In this document: positions 18,247 to 25,699 of the stretch, one piece after another
How the letters are laid out: each line of letters opens with the position of its first letter
How positions within the stretch are numbered: position 1 is the first letter of the stretch
Notes under the pieces: generated by a model
What the model was told of the DNA's origin: nothing
Seen by the model: only the letters and a program-made list of their open reading frames with translations
The model's database searches: none
Made by a program: the position numbers and the translations under genes
NCBI GenBank assembly: GCA_003862195.1
Contig: QOUO01000008.1
Span: forward strand, 1-64,000
Direction of reading: 5' to 3'
From: Coriobacteriaceae bacterium
GTDB lineage: Bacteria; Actinomycetota; Coriobacteriia; Coriobacteriales; Atopobiaceae
Length of the DNA stretch: 64,000 nt

Positions 18247-19161
18247 CTACTCGTACAGGTGCTCGCTGAAGTAGCGGTCGCCCCGGTCCGGGAAGAGCGT
18301 CACGACCGTGCCGTGGTCGATCCTTGCGGCCACCTGCAGCGCGGCGTACAGCGCGGCGCCCGAGGACGAGCCCGCGAACACGCCCTCCTTGCGGGCGAGC
18401 TCGCGCGAGGCGCCGTAGGCCTGGTCGTCGCTCACCTTGATGACCTCGTCCACCAGGGACATGTCCATGGTGTCGGCCACGAAGTCGTTGCCGATGCCCT
18501 CGATGGCGTAGGGCGCGTGCTTGCCGCCGCCCATGGTGGAGCCCACGGGATCGGCCAGCACGCCGTGGACGTGGGGGTTCTTCTCCTTGAGGTAGCGCAT
18601 GATGCCGGTGTAGGTGCCGCCCGAGCCGGCGCCCGCCACAAAGTAGTCCACGTGTCCGCCCAGGTCGCGCCAGATCTCCGGCGCCGTGCTCTCGTAGTGG
18701 GCGCGCGGGTTGGCCGGGTTCTTGAACTGGCGCAGGGCCACGGAGTTGGGGATCTGCCCCAGGAGCTCCTCCATCTTGGCCTGCGCGCCCAGCATGCCGT
18801 CCTCCTCGGGCGTGTGGACGATCTTGGCGCCAAGCGCGCGCATGAGGGTCTGCTTCTCCTGGCTGAACTTGCCCGGCACCACGAAGACCACCTTGTAGCC
18901 CCTCCCCAGCGCCGCGAAGGCGATGCCCAGGCCCATGTTGCCCGCCGTCGCCTCCACGATGGTGGAGCCGGGCTTGAGGAGGCCGCTCTTCTCCGCGTCG
19001 CGAACCATCCAGACGCCCGTGCGGTCCTTGACGGAGCCCGCGGGGTTCATGAGCTCGAGCTTTGCGAACAGCTCGACGCCAGGCTTGACGCCCATGGAGT
19101 TGATCTTGAGCATGGGGGTGTTGCCCACGAGCTCTGCCATGCTGTCGTAGTAGTGGCGCAT
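18247..19161 (-). CDS. Cysteine synthase/cystathionine beta-synthase family enzyme
   Basis: PLP beta-replacement enzyme, 304 residues, that joins an activated serine with sulfide or homocysteine. The start region MRHYYDSMAELVGNTPMLKI is typical. The Schiff-base Lys is in NPAGSVKDRTG (about 43), the phosphate loop is GAGSGGTYTGIMRYLK, and a Ser in GSSSGAAL holds the pyridine nitrogen. The usual TSGNTG substrate loop reads TAGNMGLG, a form seen in the MccA/CBS-like branch rather than classical CysK. It is one base from the transsulfuration partner upstream, so the pair probably converts homocysteine to cysteine. Whether the donor is O-acetylserine or serine is open. Confidence 0.88.
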   Translation of the reverse strand: MRHYYDSMAELVGNTPMLKINSMGVKPGVELFAKLELMNPAGSVKDRTGVWMVRDAEKSGLLKPGSTIVEATAGNMGLGIAFAALGRGYKVVFVVPGKFSQEKQTLMRALGAKIVHTPEEDGMLGAQAKMEELLGQIPNSVALRQFKNPANPRAHYESTAPEIWRDLGGHVDYFVAGAGSGGTYTGIMRYLKEKNPHVHGVLADPVGSTMGGGKHAPYAIEGIGNDFVADTMDMSLVDEVIKVSDDQAYGASRELARKEGVFAGSSSGAALYAALQVAARIDHGTVVTLFPDRGDRYFSEHLYE

Positions 19162-19162
19162 G

Positions 19163-20365
19163 CTAGGCCTCCTTGGCTGCGGCGATTGCCTGATTGATGT
19201 CTGCCAGAATGTCGTCCGCGTCCTCGATTCCCACGGAGAGGCGGATCAGCCCGTCCGTGATGCCCACGCGGTCGCGCTCCTCCTTGGGGATGGCCGCGTG
19301 CGTCATCGTGGCGGGGTGGCAGACGAGCGACTCCACGCCGCCGAGGCTCTCGGCCAGAGCGACGAGGCGCGTGGAGGCGAGAAACGCGTGCGCGTCGTAG
19401 CCGGAGGCGAGCTCGAAGCTCAGCATGGCGCCGGCCCCGGACGCCTGGCGCCGGTTGACCTCGTAGCCCGGGAAGTCGGGAAGGCCCGGGTAGTAGACCT
19501 TCGCGACGGCATCGTTCTGCTGGAGCGCCCGCGCGATGACGCCCGCGTTCTTGAGGTGGCGGTCCATGCGCACGCCGAGCGTCTTGATGCCGCGGATGAG
19601 CAGGAACGAGTCGAAGGGCCCCAGCACGCCGCCCGTGGCGTTCTGGACGAAGGCGAGGCGGTCCGCCAGCTCCTGCGAGGCCACGACCGCGAGTCCCGCG
19701 ACCACGTCCGAGTGCCCGCCCAGGTACTTGGTGGCGCTGTGGACCACGATGTCCGCGCCCAACTCGAGCGGCCTCTGCAGGTACGGCGTCATGAACGTGT
19801 TGTCCACGATCGAGAGCAGGCCGTGCTCGTGCGCGATGCGCGAGACCTCCGCCAGGTCCGTCACGGTCATGAGCGGGTTGGCCGGGCTCTCGACCAGGGT
19901 CGCCGCGGTGTTGGGGCCGATGGCGGCCTCCACGTTGGCGGGGTCCGTGGTATCGACCACGCGGAACGTGAGGCCAAAGCGGTTGAACACCTGGTTGAGC
20001 ACGCGGTACGTGCCGCCGTACACGTTGGTGGGGATGATGACCTCGTCACCTGCGGAAAGGAGGCTCAGCACCGCGGTGATGGCCGCCATGCCGCTGCCAA
20101 AGGCGAAGCCGGCGACGCCTCCCTCCAGGTCCGCGATGAGCCGCTCGAGCGCGGCCCTGGTGGGGTTGCCGGTGCGCGAGTACTCCCAGCCACGGTCCTG
20201 GCCAACGCCGTCCTGCTGGTAGGTCGAGGTCTGGTAGATCGGGACGTTGACGGCCCCGGTCACGGGGTCCGTGGTGCCGCCGGCGTGGATGAGCCGGGTG
20301 GCGAACGCGGTGGTGCGGGCCTGGTCGGCCGTCTGGTTGGATGCGTGCTGCTTGGACGTAGGCAT
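19163..20365 (-). CDS. Cystathionine gamma-lyase/synthase (Cys/Met PLP family)
   Basis: Trans-sulfuration enzyme of 400 residues. The landmarks are TRLIHAGGTTDPVTGAVNVPIYQTSTY, YSRTGNPTRAALE, FGSGMAAITAVLSLLSAGDE, the Schiff-base Lys in VVHSATKYLGGHSDV and the C-terminal SVGIEDADDILADI. The ATG at 20365 follows GGGGAG with a 6-nt spacer. The downstream neighbour is a cysteine/cystathionine synthase, as in mccBA operons, which favours the lyase direction (cystathionine to cysteine). Gamma-synthase activity for methionine synthesis cannot be excluded from sequence. Confidence 0.88.
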   Translation of the reverse strand: MPTSKQHASNQTADQARTTAFATRLIHAGGTTDPVTGAVNVPIYQTSTYQQDGVGQDRGWEYSRTGNPTRAALERLIADLEGGVAGFAFGSGMAAITAVLSLLSAGDEVIIPTNVYGGTYRVLNQVFNRFGLTFRVVDTTDPANVEAAIGPNTAATLVESPANPLMTVTDLAEVSRIAHEHGLLSIVDNTFMTPYLQRPLELGADIVVHSATKYLGGHSDVVAGLAVVASQELADRLAFVQNATGGVLGPFDSFLLIRGIKTLGVRMDRHLKNAGVIARALQQNDAVAKVYYPGLPDFPGYEVNRRQASGAGAMLSFELASGYDAHAFLASTRLVALAESLGGVESLVCHPATMTHAAIPKEERDRVGITDGLIRLSVGIEDADDILADINQAIAAAKEA

Positions 20366-21013
20366 GGTCTTCTCCCCTGGCCCCGGACGTGACCGCTCGC
20401 GGGCCGGGGCGCGTGCGCCAGCCATGCAGAAGGTCGGCCCTGGGGACCGATTGGTTTCAACTTTGGTTTGTCTTGTGGAGCGCCGCGGCGACGTGCCGCA
20501 GCTATGGGTTGGGATGGGACCCTGGTTCCCGCCGGCGCGCGCTGCGCAGCCAGCCGCTAGGAACGGTCCCGGGGCGTGTTAGGAACGACAGGCACGCACC
20601 CAGTGAACCAGCAGTGCGTGTGCGTGTGAGCTTGCGAGTGCTGCCGTCGCCCTCACCTCCAATGGTGTCTTGCGCCTCAAGTAATGCCTAGCGAGTAACT
20701 AGGATATAAGCTTTATACGACCATCCCGATGGGATGTCAACGCGGATGTCGGGATTTTCTCGTCCGAAAACATGGCGGACGGGGCCCGGCAGGCTAACGC
20801 TGGATGTGGATGTAAACTGTCCACGGCGCGTGGGGATGCGGAGGCCGCTGCGGCACGGCGTGCAAGTGCCTTGCATTTGCGCAGGTAAACACCATAGGCA
20901 ACGCACGCTTGCGCGCCCGCGGGCACGTCCGGATGCGCTCCGGGCGCCGCGCAAGTACGCCTTTCTTGCCGCGGTCCCCCGCAACGGGGACCATGGCCCT
21001 CGAGGAGGTACGG
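20366..21013. other. 648-bp gap, probable leader and promoter region
   Basis: No gene is supportable in this divergent gap between the sulfur-amino-acid genes and the HTH regulator. Short inverted repeats occur (CATCCC-GAT-GGGATG near 20720-20740; GGGACC pairing with GGTCCC around 20530-20575), so the leftward transcript could have a long structured leader. I looked for T-box and SAM-riboswitch core motifs and found none that are convincing. GGAGG at about 21004-21008 is the ribosome site of the HTH gene. Confidence 0.4.
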
Positions 21014-21565
21014 ATGGACTTTGGCGATCAGATTCGCGACCTGCGCCGGCGCGAGGGCCTTACGCAGGAGCAGCTCGCGCAGCGGCTCATGGTCACGCGG
21101 CAGGCGGTCTCGAACTGGGAGCGCGGCAGCAACCTGCCGGACATCGAGACGCTCATACGCATCGCCACCACGTTCGACGTATCCCTCGACAGGCTCATCC
21201 TCGGAAGGGAAGGCAACGTGAAGACAAGTGAGAAGAACGTGGCGACGTCCCCCGCGGACGCTCGGGACGAGGCTGGCGCGGACGGCAGCCGCATGGCCAG
21301 GAAGCTCATCCGCGACGGGAGCGAGGGACGGCGCGCCCGCATGAACGTGGTGAGCCTTGCGATTGGCTGCGCGCTCATCCTGCTGGGCGCGTTCTGCGTG
21401 TTCGTGAAGGCCAACTCCGTGGAGTACGTGGACGCCTCCGGCATCCTGCACGAGAACTTCTTCCTGCTGCCGATGGCGGCGGCGTTCGTGCTTGCGGGAC
21501 TCGTCACCATCGTGGCGACCGGCGTGGTCCGCCTGGTGCGCACGTTGCGCGACCGCCGCAGGTAG
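21014..21565 (+). CDS. HTH (Xre-type) regulator with membrane anchor
   Basis: Regulator of 183 residues. Residues 5-65 form an Xre-type HTH (IRDLRRREGLTQEQLAQRLMVTRQAVSNWERGSNLPDIETLIRIA). A polar linker follows, then two membrane helices, about 115-135 (VVSLAIGCALILLGAFCVFV) and 150-172. The start at ATG 21014 follows GAGGAGG. Such proteins often bind their own promoter and respond to envelope cues. The linker carries TSEKN, encoded by a motif-like stretch. The target genes are unknown; threonine aldolase is convergent. Confidence 0.85.
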   Translation: MDFGDQIRDLRRREGLTQEQLAQRLMVTRQAVSNWERGSNLPDIETLIRIATTFDVSLDRLILGREGNVKTSEKNVATSPADARDEAGADGSRMARKLIRDGSEGRRARMNVVSLAIGCALILLGAFCVFVKANSVEYVDASGILHENFFLLPMAAAFVLAGLVTIVATGVVRLVRTLRDRRR

Positions 21566-21642
21566 GTCTGCCGCGCGGGCGTTGTCCAACCGCCTGTACG
21601 GCCCGCCCACCGCACCCCTCTTGCCGTTGCGGTCGCCATTCC

Positions 21643-22692
21643 CTACCCCAGGATGCCCGTCCCGAGCGCACGCACGAGCGCGTCCACGTCCGCGTCGGCG
21701 GTGGACCAGCTGGTCGCGAGTCTCACGACGGCGTGGCCGAGGTCGGGCTTCTCCCAGAAGCTCGCGAGCGCGACCTCGGGCAGGCGCCGCGCCTGCTCGT
21801 CCGTCAGCACGGGGAAGACCTGGTTGGTCTGCGTGGGATGCGCGAGCTCGCAGCCCGCATCCTCAAACGCGCGCGACACGCGGCGCGCCTGTGCCACGGC
21901 TGCCTGCCCGATGCGCCCGTACAGGCCGTCCTCGAACATCGCCTCGAACTGCACGCCCAGGAGCCTCCCCTTTGCCAGGAGTGCGCCGCGCTGCTTGGCG
22001 ATCGTGAAGAAGCGGCGCACGGTGCCAGGTCGCGGGAAGACGAGCGCCTCGCCAAAGAGCGTCCCGCACTTGGTCCCACCAATATAGAAGGCATCCGCAA
22101 GCTTGGCCAGGTCCGGAAGCGTCACGTCGTTCTCCGGCGCGCCGAGCGCGTAGGCCAGCCGCGCGCCGTCCACGTAGAGCCTCAGGCCATGCACGTCGCA
22201 CGCGCGGTGCAGCGCCTTGAGCTCCGCCCGCGAGTACAGCAGGCCGTACTCGTTCGGCTGGGAGATGTACACCAGCGCCGGCTGGACCATGTGGTCGCGG
22301 TTGCCGTCCTTCTCCCACAGCGTCATGCACTCGTCGAGGTCGGCCGCCGCGAGCTTGCCGTCGTGCCCCGGCAGCTCCAGCACCTTGTGCCCGTCCGCCT
22401 CGATGGCGCCCGCCTCGTGCACGCTGATGTGGCCGGACGTCACGGCGACCACGCCCTCGCACGGCGCGAGGAGCGAGAAGATCGCAACCTCGTTCACCTG
22501 GGTCCCACCTATGAGGAAGTGGACCTCGGCCTCGGGCGCCGCGCACGCCGCGCGGATGAGCTCGCGCGCATGCTCGCTGTGGCCGTCGAGCCCGTAGCCG
22601 GCGCTCTTCTCGTGGTTGGTCCGCGCGAGGCGCTCCATCACGGGGTCCGCGCATCCCTCGAGGTAATCGGACGAAAAGTCGAGCTTCTCCAT
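21643..22692 (-). CDS. Low-specificity L-threonine aldolase
   Basis: PLP enzyme that splits L-threonine or allo-threonine to glycine and acetaldehyde. The 349-residue protein starts MEKLDFSSDYLEGCADPVMERL. It has GGTQVNEVAIFSLL, the HEAGAIEADGHKV active-site His, the DGARLAYALG Asp/Arg pair and the Schiff-base Lys in FYIGGTKCGTLFGEA. The C-terminus closes with VVRLATSW. The ATG at 22692 has GGAAGGGA somewhat upstream. It is divergent from a LysR regulator with an evident operator between them, so LysR control is likely. Confidence 0.92.
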   Translation of the reverse strand: MEKLDFSSDYLEGCADPVMERLARTNHEKSAGYGLDGHSEHARELIRAACAAPEAEVHFLIGGTQVNEVAIFSLLAPCEGVVAVTSGHISVHEAGAIEADGHKVLELPGHDGKLAAADLDECMTLWEKDGNRDHMVQPALVYISQPNEYGLLYSRAELKALHRACDVHGLRLYVDGARLAYALGAPENDVTLPDLAKLADAFYIGGTKCGTLFGEALVFPRPGTVRRFFTIAKQRGALLAKGRLLGVQFEAMFEDGLYGRIGQAAVAQARRVSRAFEDAGCELAHPTQTNQVFPVLTDEQARRLPEVALASFWEKPDLGHAVVRLATSWSTADADVDALVRALGTGILG

Positions 22693-22808
22693 GGTTGGCA
22701 CATCCCTTCCGCCCCGCGCTGCGCGAGGCGCCTCCGGCGCTGCCGCCAGTCCCGTTCTGTCGCTCCATGGCCATGTCTGAGCTCGGGAACCACTATAGTC
22801 TGCCTGCA

Positions 22809-22860
22809 ATCATGATACTTCGTGCTTATAATCATGTTTGTAATGACGTTTCATCATGAT
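22809..22860. promoter_or_regulatory. Three ATCATG sites 22 bp apart, LysR-type operator
   Basis: ATCATGAT at 22809, ATCATG at 22831 and ATCATGAT at 22853: the starts are exactly 22 bp apart, two helical turns, so all face one side of the helix. They lie between the divergent threonine aldolase and lysR genes, the last ending 14 bp before the lysR start. This is the layout expected of a tetrameric LysR protein that also represses itself. Confidence 0.65.
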
Positions 22861-22874
22861 GCGGAGGCAGGTCC

Positions 22875-23774
22875 ATGGACGCAACCAAGTGCGAGGCGCT
22901 CATCGCCGCAGTCGAAAGCGGCTCGTTCACGGCGGCGGCGCGCCAGCTGGGATACACGCAGTCGGGCGTCACGCGCATGGTGGCCTCGCTCGAGTCTGAG
23001 CTGGGCTTCTCGCTCTGCATCCGCACCAAGCAGGGCGTGCGCCTCACGGAGAACGGCCGCCGCATGCTGCCCCACCTGCGCGAGCTCGTGCGCGCCCAGC
23101 GCGTGGCGGAGGAGTCCGGCGCGGAAATCCGCGGCGTCCTGTCCGGCGCGCTGACGGTCGGCTCCTACTACAGCATCTCCGCCATCTGGATGCCCACGGT
23201 GCTCAACGCGTTCGAGAAGGACTACCCCGGGATCGACGTCGCGATCAGGGAGGGAGGCAACACCGAGATGGGCCAGTGGCTCAACAGCCGCGCCGTCGAC
23301 CTGTGCTTCTGCGCGCAGCCGTCCAAGGGCACCTACTGCGACTGGATCCCGCTCTACCAGGACGAGATGGTCATGTGGCTGCCGGAGGGCCACCCCTACG
23401 CCACCGCCAAAAGCTACCCCATCCACAACCTGGAGCACGAGGCCTTCATCCACACGCTCGCCAACCACGACACGGACCAGGACCGCCTCATCCGCGAGGA
23501 GGGGCTCCGCGTGCAGGACCGCTACACCACCACCGACGGCTTCACCACGTACAACATGGTCGAGGCGGGCCTCGGCGTGAGCTTCAACCAGCGGCTCATC
23601 AGCAAGCGCTGGAACGGCCGCGTGGCCGAGGTCCCCTTCGAGCAGCCACGCCGCATCTCGCTCGGCATCGCCGTGCCCTTCCTCGCGGAGGCCTCGCCCG
23701 CGGCGCAGCGCTTCGTCACCTGCATCGAGCAGCTGATGCCCCGCCTGCGCGCACTTGCCGGCGCGTCCGCGTAG
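22875..23774 (+). CDS. LysR-family transcriptional regulator
   Basis: 299 residues. The N-terminal winged HTH (CEALIAAVESGSFTAAARQLGYTQSGVTRMVASLESELGFSL) is followed by a two-lobed effector domain from about residue 88 (GALTVGSYYSISAIWMPTVLNAF). The effector part holds VDLCFCAQPS and NMVEAGLGVSF. The start at ATG 22875 follows GGAGGCAGGTCC. It is divergent from threonine aldolase and has three phased sites at its own promoter. The effector is unknown. Confidence 0.93.
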   Translation: MDATKCEALIAAVESGSFTAAARQLGYTQSGVTRMVASLESELGFSLCIRTKQGVRLTENGRRMLPHLRELVRAQRVAEESGAEIRGVLSGALTVGSYYSISAIWMPTVLNAFEKDYPGIDVAIREGGNTEMGQWLNSRAVDLCFCAQPSKGTYCDWIPLYQDEMVMWLPEGHPYATAKSYPIHNLEHEAFIHTLANHDTDQDRLIREEGLRVQDRYTTTDGFTTYNMVEAGLGVSFNQRLISKRWNGRVAEVPFEQPRRISLGIAVPFLAEASPAAQRFVTCIEQLMPRLRALAGASA

Positions 23775-23831
23775 CACGTCCCGCCGCCTTCGGTGGGGAG
23801 TTTCGGCTGCTTGCCTCGTCTGCCCATAAAC

Positions 23832-23873
23832 GTCAGCGGATTGTAATAGCCTATCTACCGAAAATCCGTTGAC
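23832..23873. promoter_or_regulatory. Inverted repeat GTCAGCGGATT...AATCCGTTGAC upstream of ABC exporter
   Basis: 11-bp arms with one mismatch and a 20-nt interval, just upstream of the leader ORF and ABC genes. It could be an operator or the stem of an mRNA leader. Confidence 0.5.
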
Positions 23874-23889
23874 ATACCAGGAGGTAGAC

Positions 23890-23958
23890 ATGACAAGTCA
23901 GACCCGGGCGCCCTTCTCGCCCGCGACGCCGCAGGACGGAGGCCGCCGCGATGGATGA
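23890..23958 (+). CDS. Possible 22-codon leader peptide of the ABC exporter operon
   Basis: A short frame begins at ATG 23890 seven bases after a near-perfect AGGAGG site and ends with TGA at 23956-23958, overlapping the ATG of the first ABC gene in another frame. The peptide starts MTSQTRAPFSPATPQD. Its strong ribosome site and stop/start overlap suggest translational coupling or attenuation. A reverse copy of the dispersed motif lies inside it. There is no evidence beyond position, so it may be a by-product of that motif. Confidence 0.4.
   Translation: MTSQTRAPFSPATPQDGGRRDG
23909..23924 (-). repeat. Dispersed motif copy GCGGGCGAGAAGGGCG
   Basis: Reverse orientation, between the GGAGG site and the first ABC gene, 27 bp before its ATG. 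Confidence 0.7.
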
Positions 23959-25699
23959 CCTTCGCTACGTGTCGCGCTACATGCGCGGCCACCGGCTCGA
24001 GATGCTGGGCGCGGCGACGCTCATCTTCCTCGAGACCGTCTGCGAGCTCGTGATCCCCTTCCTCATGGCCAGAATCGTGGACGTGGGAATAGCGGAGAAG
24101 AACCTGGCCCTCGTGTTCGCGACCGGCCGCCAGATGCTGGTGGTCGCCGTGATCGCGGGCGTCTGCGGCTTCGCGTACTCGCGCCTGTCCGCGCAGGCGG
24201 CCATGGGCTTCGGCGCCAACCTGCGCGACGCGGAGTACGCGCACCTGCAGGACTACTCGTTCGCCAACCTGGACGAGTTCGAGTCGTCCTCGCTGGTCAC
24301 GCGCCTCACCACGGACATCACCGTCATCCAGAACGCCTTCGTCATGGGCGTCCGACCGCTCCTGCGAAGCCCGGTCATGCTCATCGCGGGCCTCGTGCTC
24401 GCCTGCGCCATGAGCGCGCGCCTCGCCGTGGTCTTCTTCGTGATCATCCCGCTCCTGGCGGTCGCGCTCGGGCTCATCGTGTGCCACGTCGCCCCGCTCT
24501 ACGCGGTGCTGCAGCAGGCGATGGACCGCCTGAACCAGACCCTGCAGGAGGACCTCGTCGCCATCCGCGCCATCAAGGCGTACGTGCGCGAGGGCCACGT
24601 GGAGAAGCGCTTCGAGGCCGTCAACGCCGACCTCGCAGACACGGCCACCCACACGTTCTCCGGCGCGGTGCTCAACATGCCCGTGTTCCAGACCGCCATG
24701 GCCCTCGCAAACGTGGGCCTGCTGTGGTTTGGCGGCCTCATGGTCGCCAAGGGCCAGATCGGCGTGGGCACGCTCACGGGCTTCATGAGCTACGTGCTGC
24801 TCATCATGAACTCGCTCAACATGATATCGAGCGTGTTCCTGCTGCTCGCGCGCGCCATCACGAGCATCGGCCGCGTCTGCCAGGTCCTGCGCGAGGAGCC
24901 CTCGATGGACCCCAACCCCGGCGGCCTCAGGCAGGTTGCGGACGGCTCGGTCGAGTTCCGCGACGTGTCGTTCAAGTACAACCCCGACGCCAAGGCCAAC
25001 GTGCTCGAGCACGTGTCCCTGCGCTTCTCCCCCGGCTCCACGGTGGGCATCCTGGGCGGCACAGGCTCCGGCAAGACGTCGCTCGTCCAGCTCATCCCGC
25101 GCCTGTACGACGCCACGGAGGGCCAGGTCCTGGTGGGCGGGCGAGAAGTGCGCAACTACGACGTCCACGCCCTGCGCGCGGGCGTGGGCATGGTGCTCCA
25201 GAAGAACGTGCTCTTCTCCGGCACCGTACGCGACAACCTGCGCTGGGGCAACCCGGACGCCACGGACGAGCAGATCCTCGCGGCGTGCCACGTGGCCTGC
25301 GTGGACGAGTTCCTTGACCGCATCGGCGGGCTCGACGCGGACCTGGGCCACGGCGGCGGCAACGTGTCCGGCGGGCAGAAGCAGCGCCTCTGCATCGCGC
25401 GCACGCTGCTTTCGGACCCCAAGGTCATCGTGTTCGACGACTCCACCAGCGCCGTGGACACCGCCACGGACGCGCGCATCCGCGCGGGGCTCGCACGGCT
25501 CACGGGCGTGACCAAGGTCATCATCGCGCAGCGCGTGAGCTCCGTCATGGACGCGGACCAGATCGTGATCCTGGACGACGGCCGCGTGCACGCGACGGGC
25601 ACGCACGCGGAGCTCCTCGCGAGCGACCCCATCTACCAGGAGCTCTATTACTCGCAGACGGCAACCGCGACGGAGGGGGACGCCAATGGCGCAGAGTAA
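23951..25699 (+). CDS. ABC exporter half-transporter, subunit 1 (degenerate catalytic site)
   Basis: 582-residue fused membrane-ATPase half. Six membrane helices occupy about 15-300. The ATPase domain has Walker A GILGGTGSGKTSL (about 370), Q-loop GMVLQKNVLFSG and signature VSGGQKQRLCIARTLL. Walker B reads VIVFDDSTSAVD, where the catalytic Glu is Asp. The partner gene keeps Glu. That asymmetry is characteristic of heterodimeric multidrug exporters with one weak ATP site. The ATG at 23951 has ACGGAGG eight bases upstream. It overlaps the next gene by 14 bp. Substrate unknown. Confidence 0.92.
   Translation: MDDLRYVSRYMRGHRLEMLGAATLIFLETVCELVIPFLMARIVDVGIAEKNLALVFATGRQMLVVAVIAGVCGFAYSRLSAQAAMGFGANLRDAEYAHLQDYSFANLDEFESSSLVTRLTTDITVIQNAFVMGVRPLLRSPVMLIAGLVLACAMSARLAVVFFVIIPLLAVALGLIVCHVAPLYAVLQQAMDRLNQTLQEDLVAIRAIKAYVREGHVEKRFEAVNADLADTATHTFSGAVLNMPVFQTAMALANVGLLWFGGLMVAKGQIGVGTLTGFMSYVLLIMNSLNMISSVFLLLARAITSIGRVCQVLREEPSMDPNPGGLRQVADGSVEFRDVSFKYNPDAKANVLEHVSLRFSPGSTVGILGGTGSGKTSLVQLIPRLYDATEGQVLVGGREVRNYDVHALRAGVGMVLQKNVLFSGTVRDNLRWGNPDATDEQILAACHVACVDEFLDRIGGLDADLGHGGGNVSGGQKQRLCIARTLLSDPKVIVFDDSTSAVDTATDARIRAGLARLTGVTKVIIAQRVSSVMDADQIVILDDGRVHATGTHAELLASDPIYQELYYSQTATATEGDANGAE

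Noticed and set aside
20366-20700. T-box or SAM riboswitch upstream of the cystathionine lyase gene
   Set aside because: No T-box antiterminator core or SAM-I core sequence could be identified by eye; recorded only as a gap worth a model search.
20705-20717. TATAAGCTTTATA as a palindromic operator
   Set aside because: Only the central AAGCTT is symmetric; the flanks do not match, so there is no real palindrome beyond six bases.
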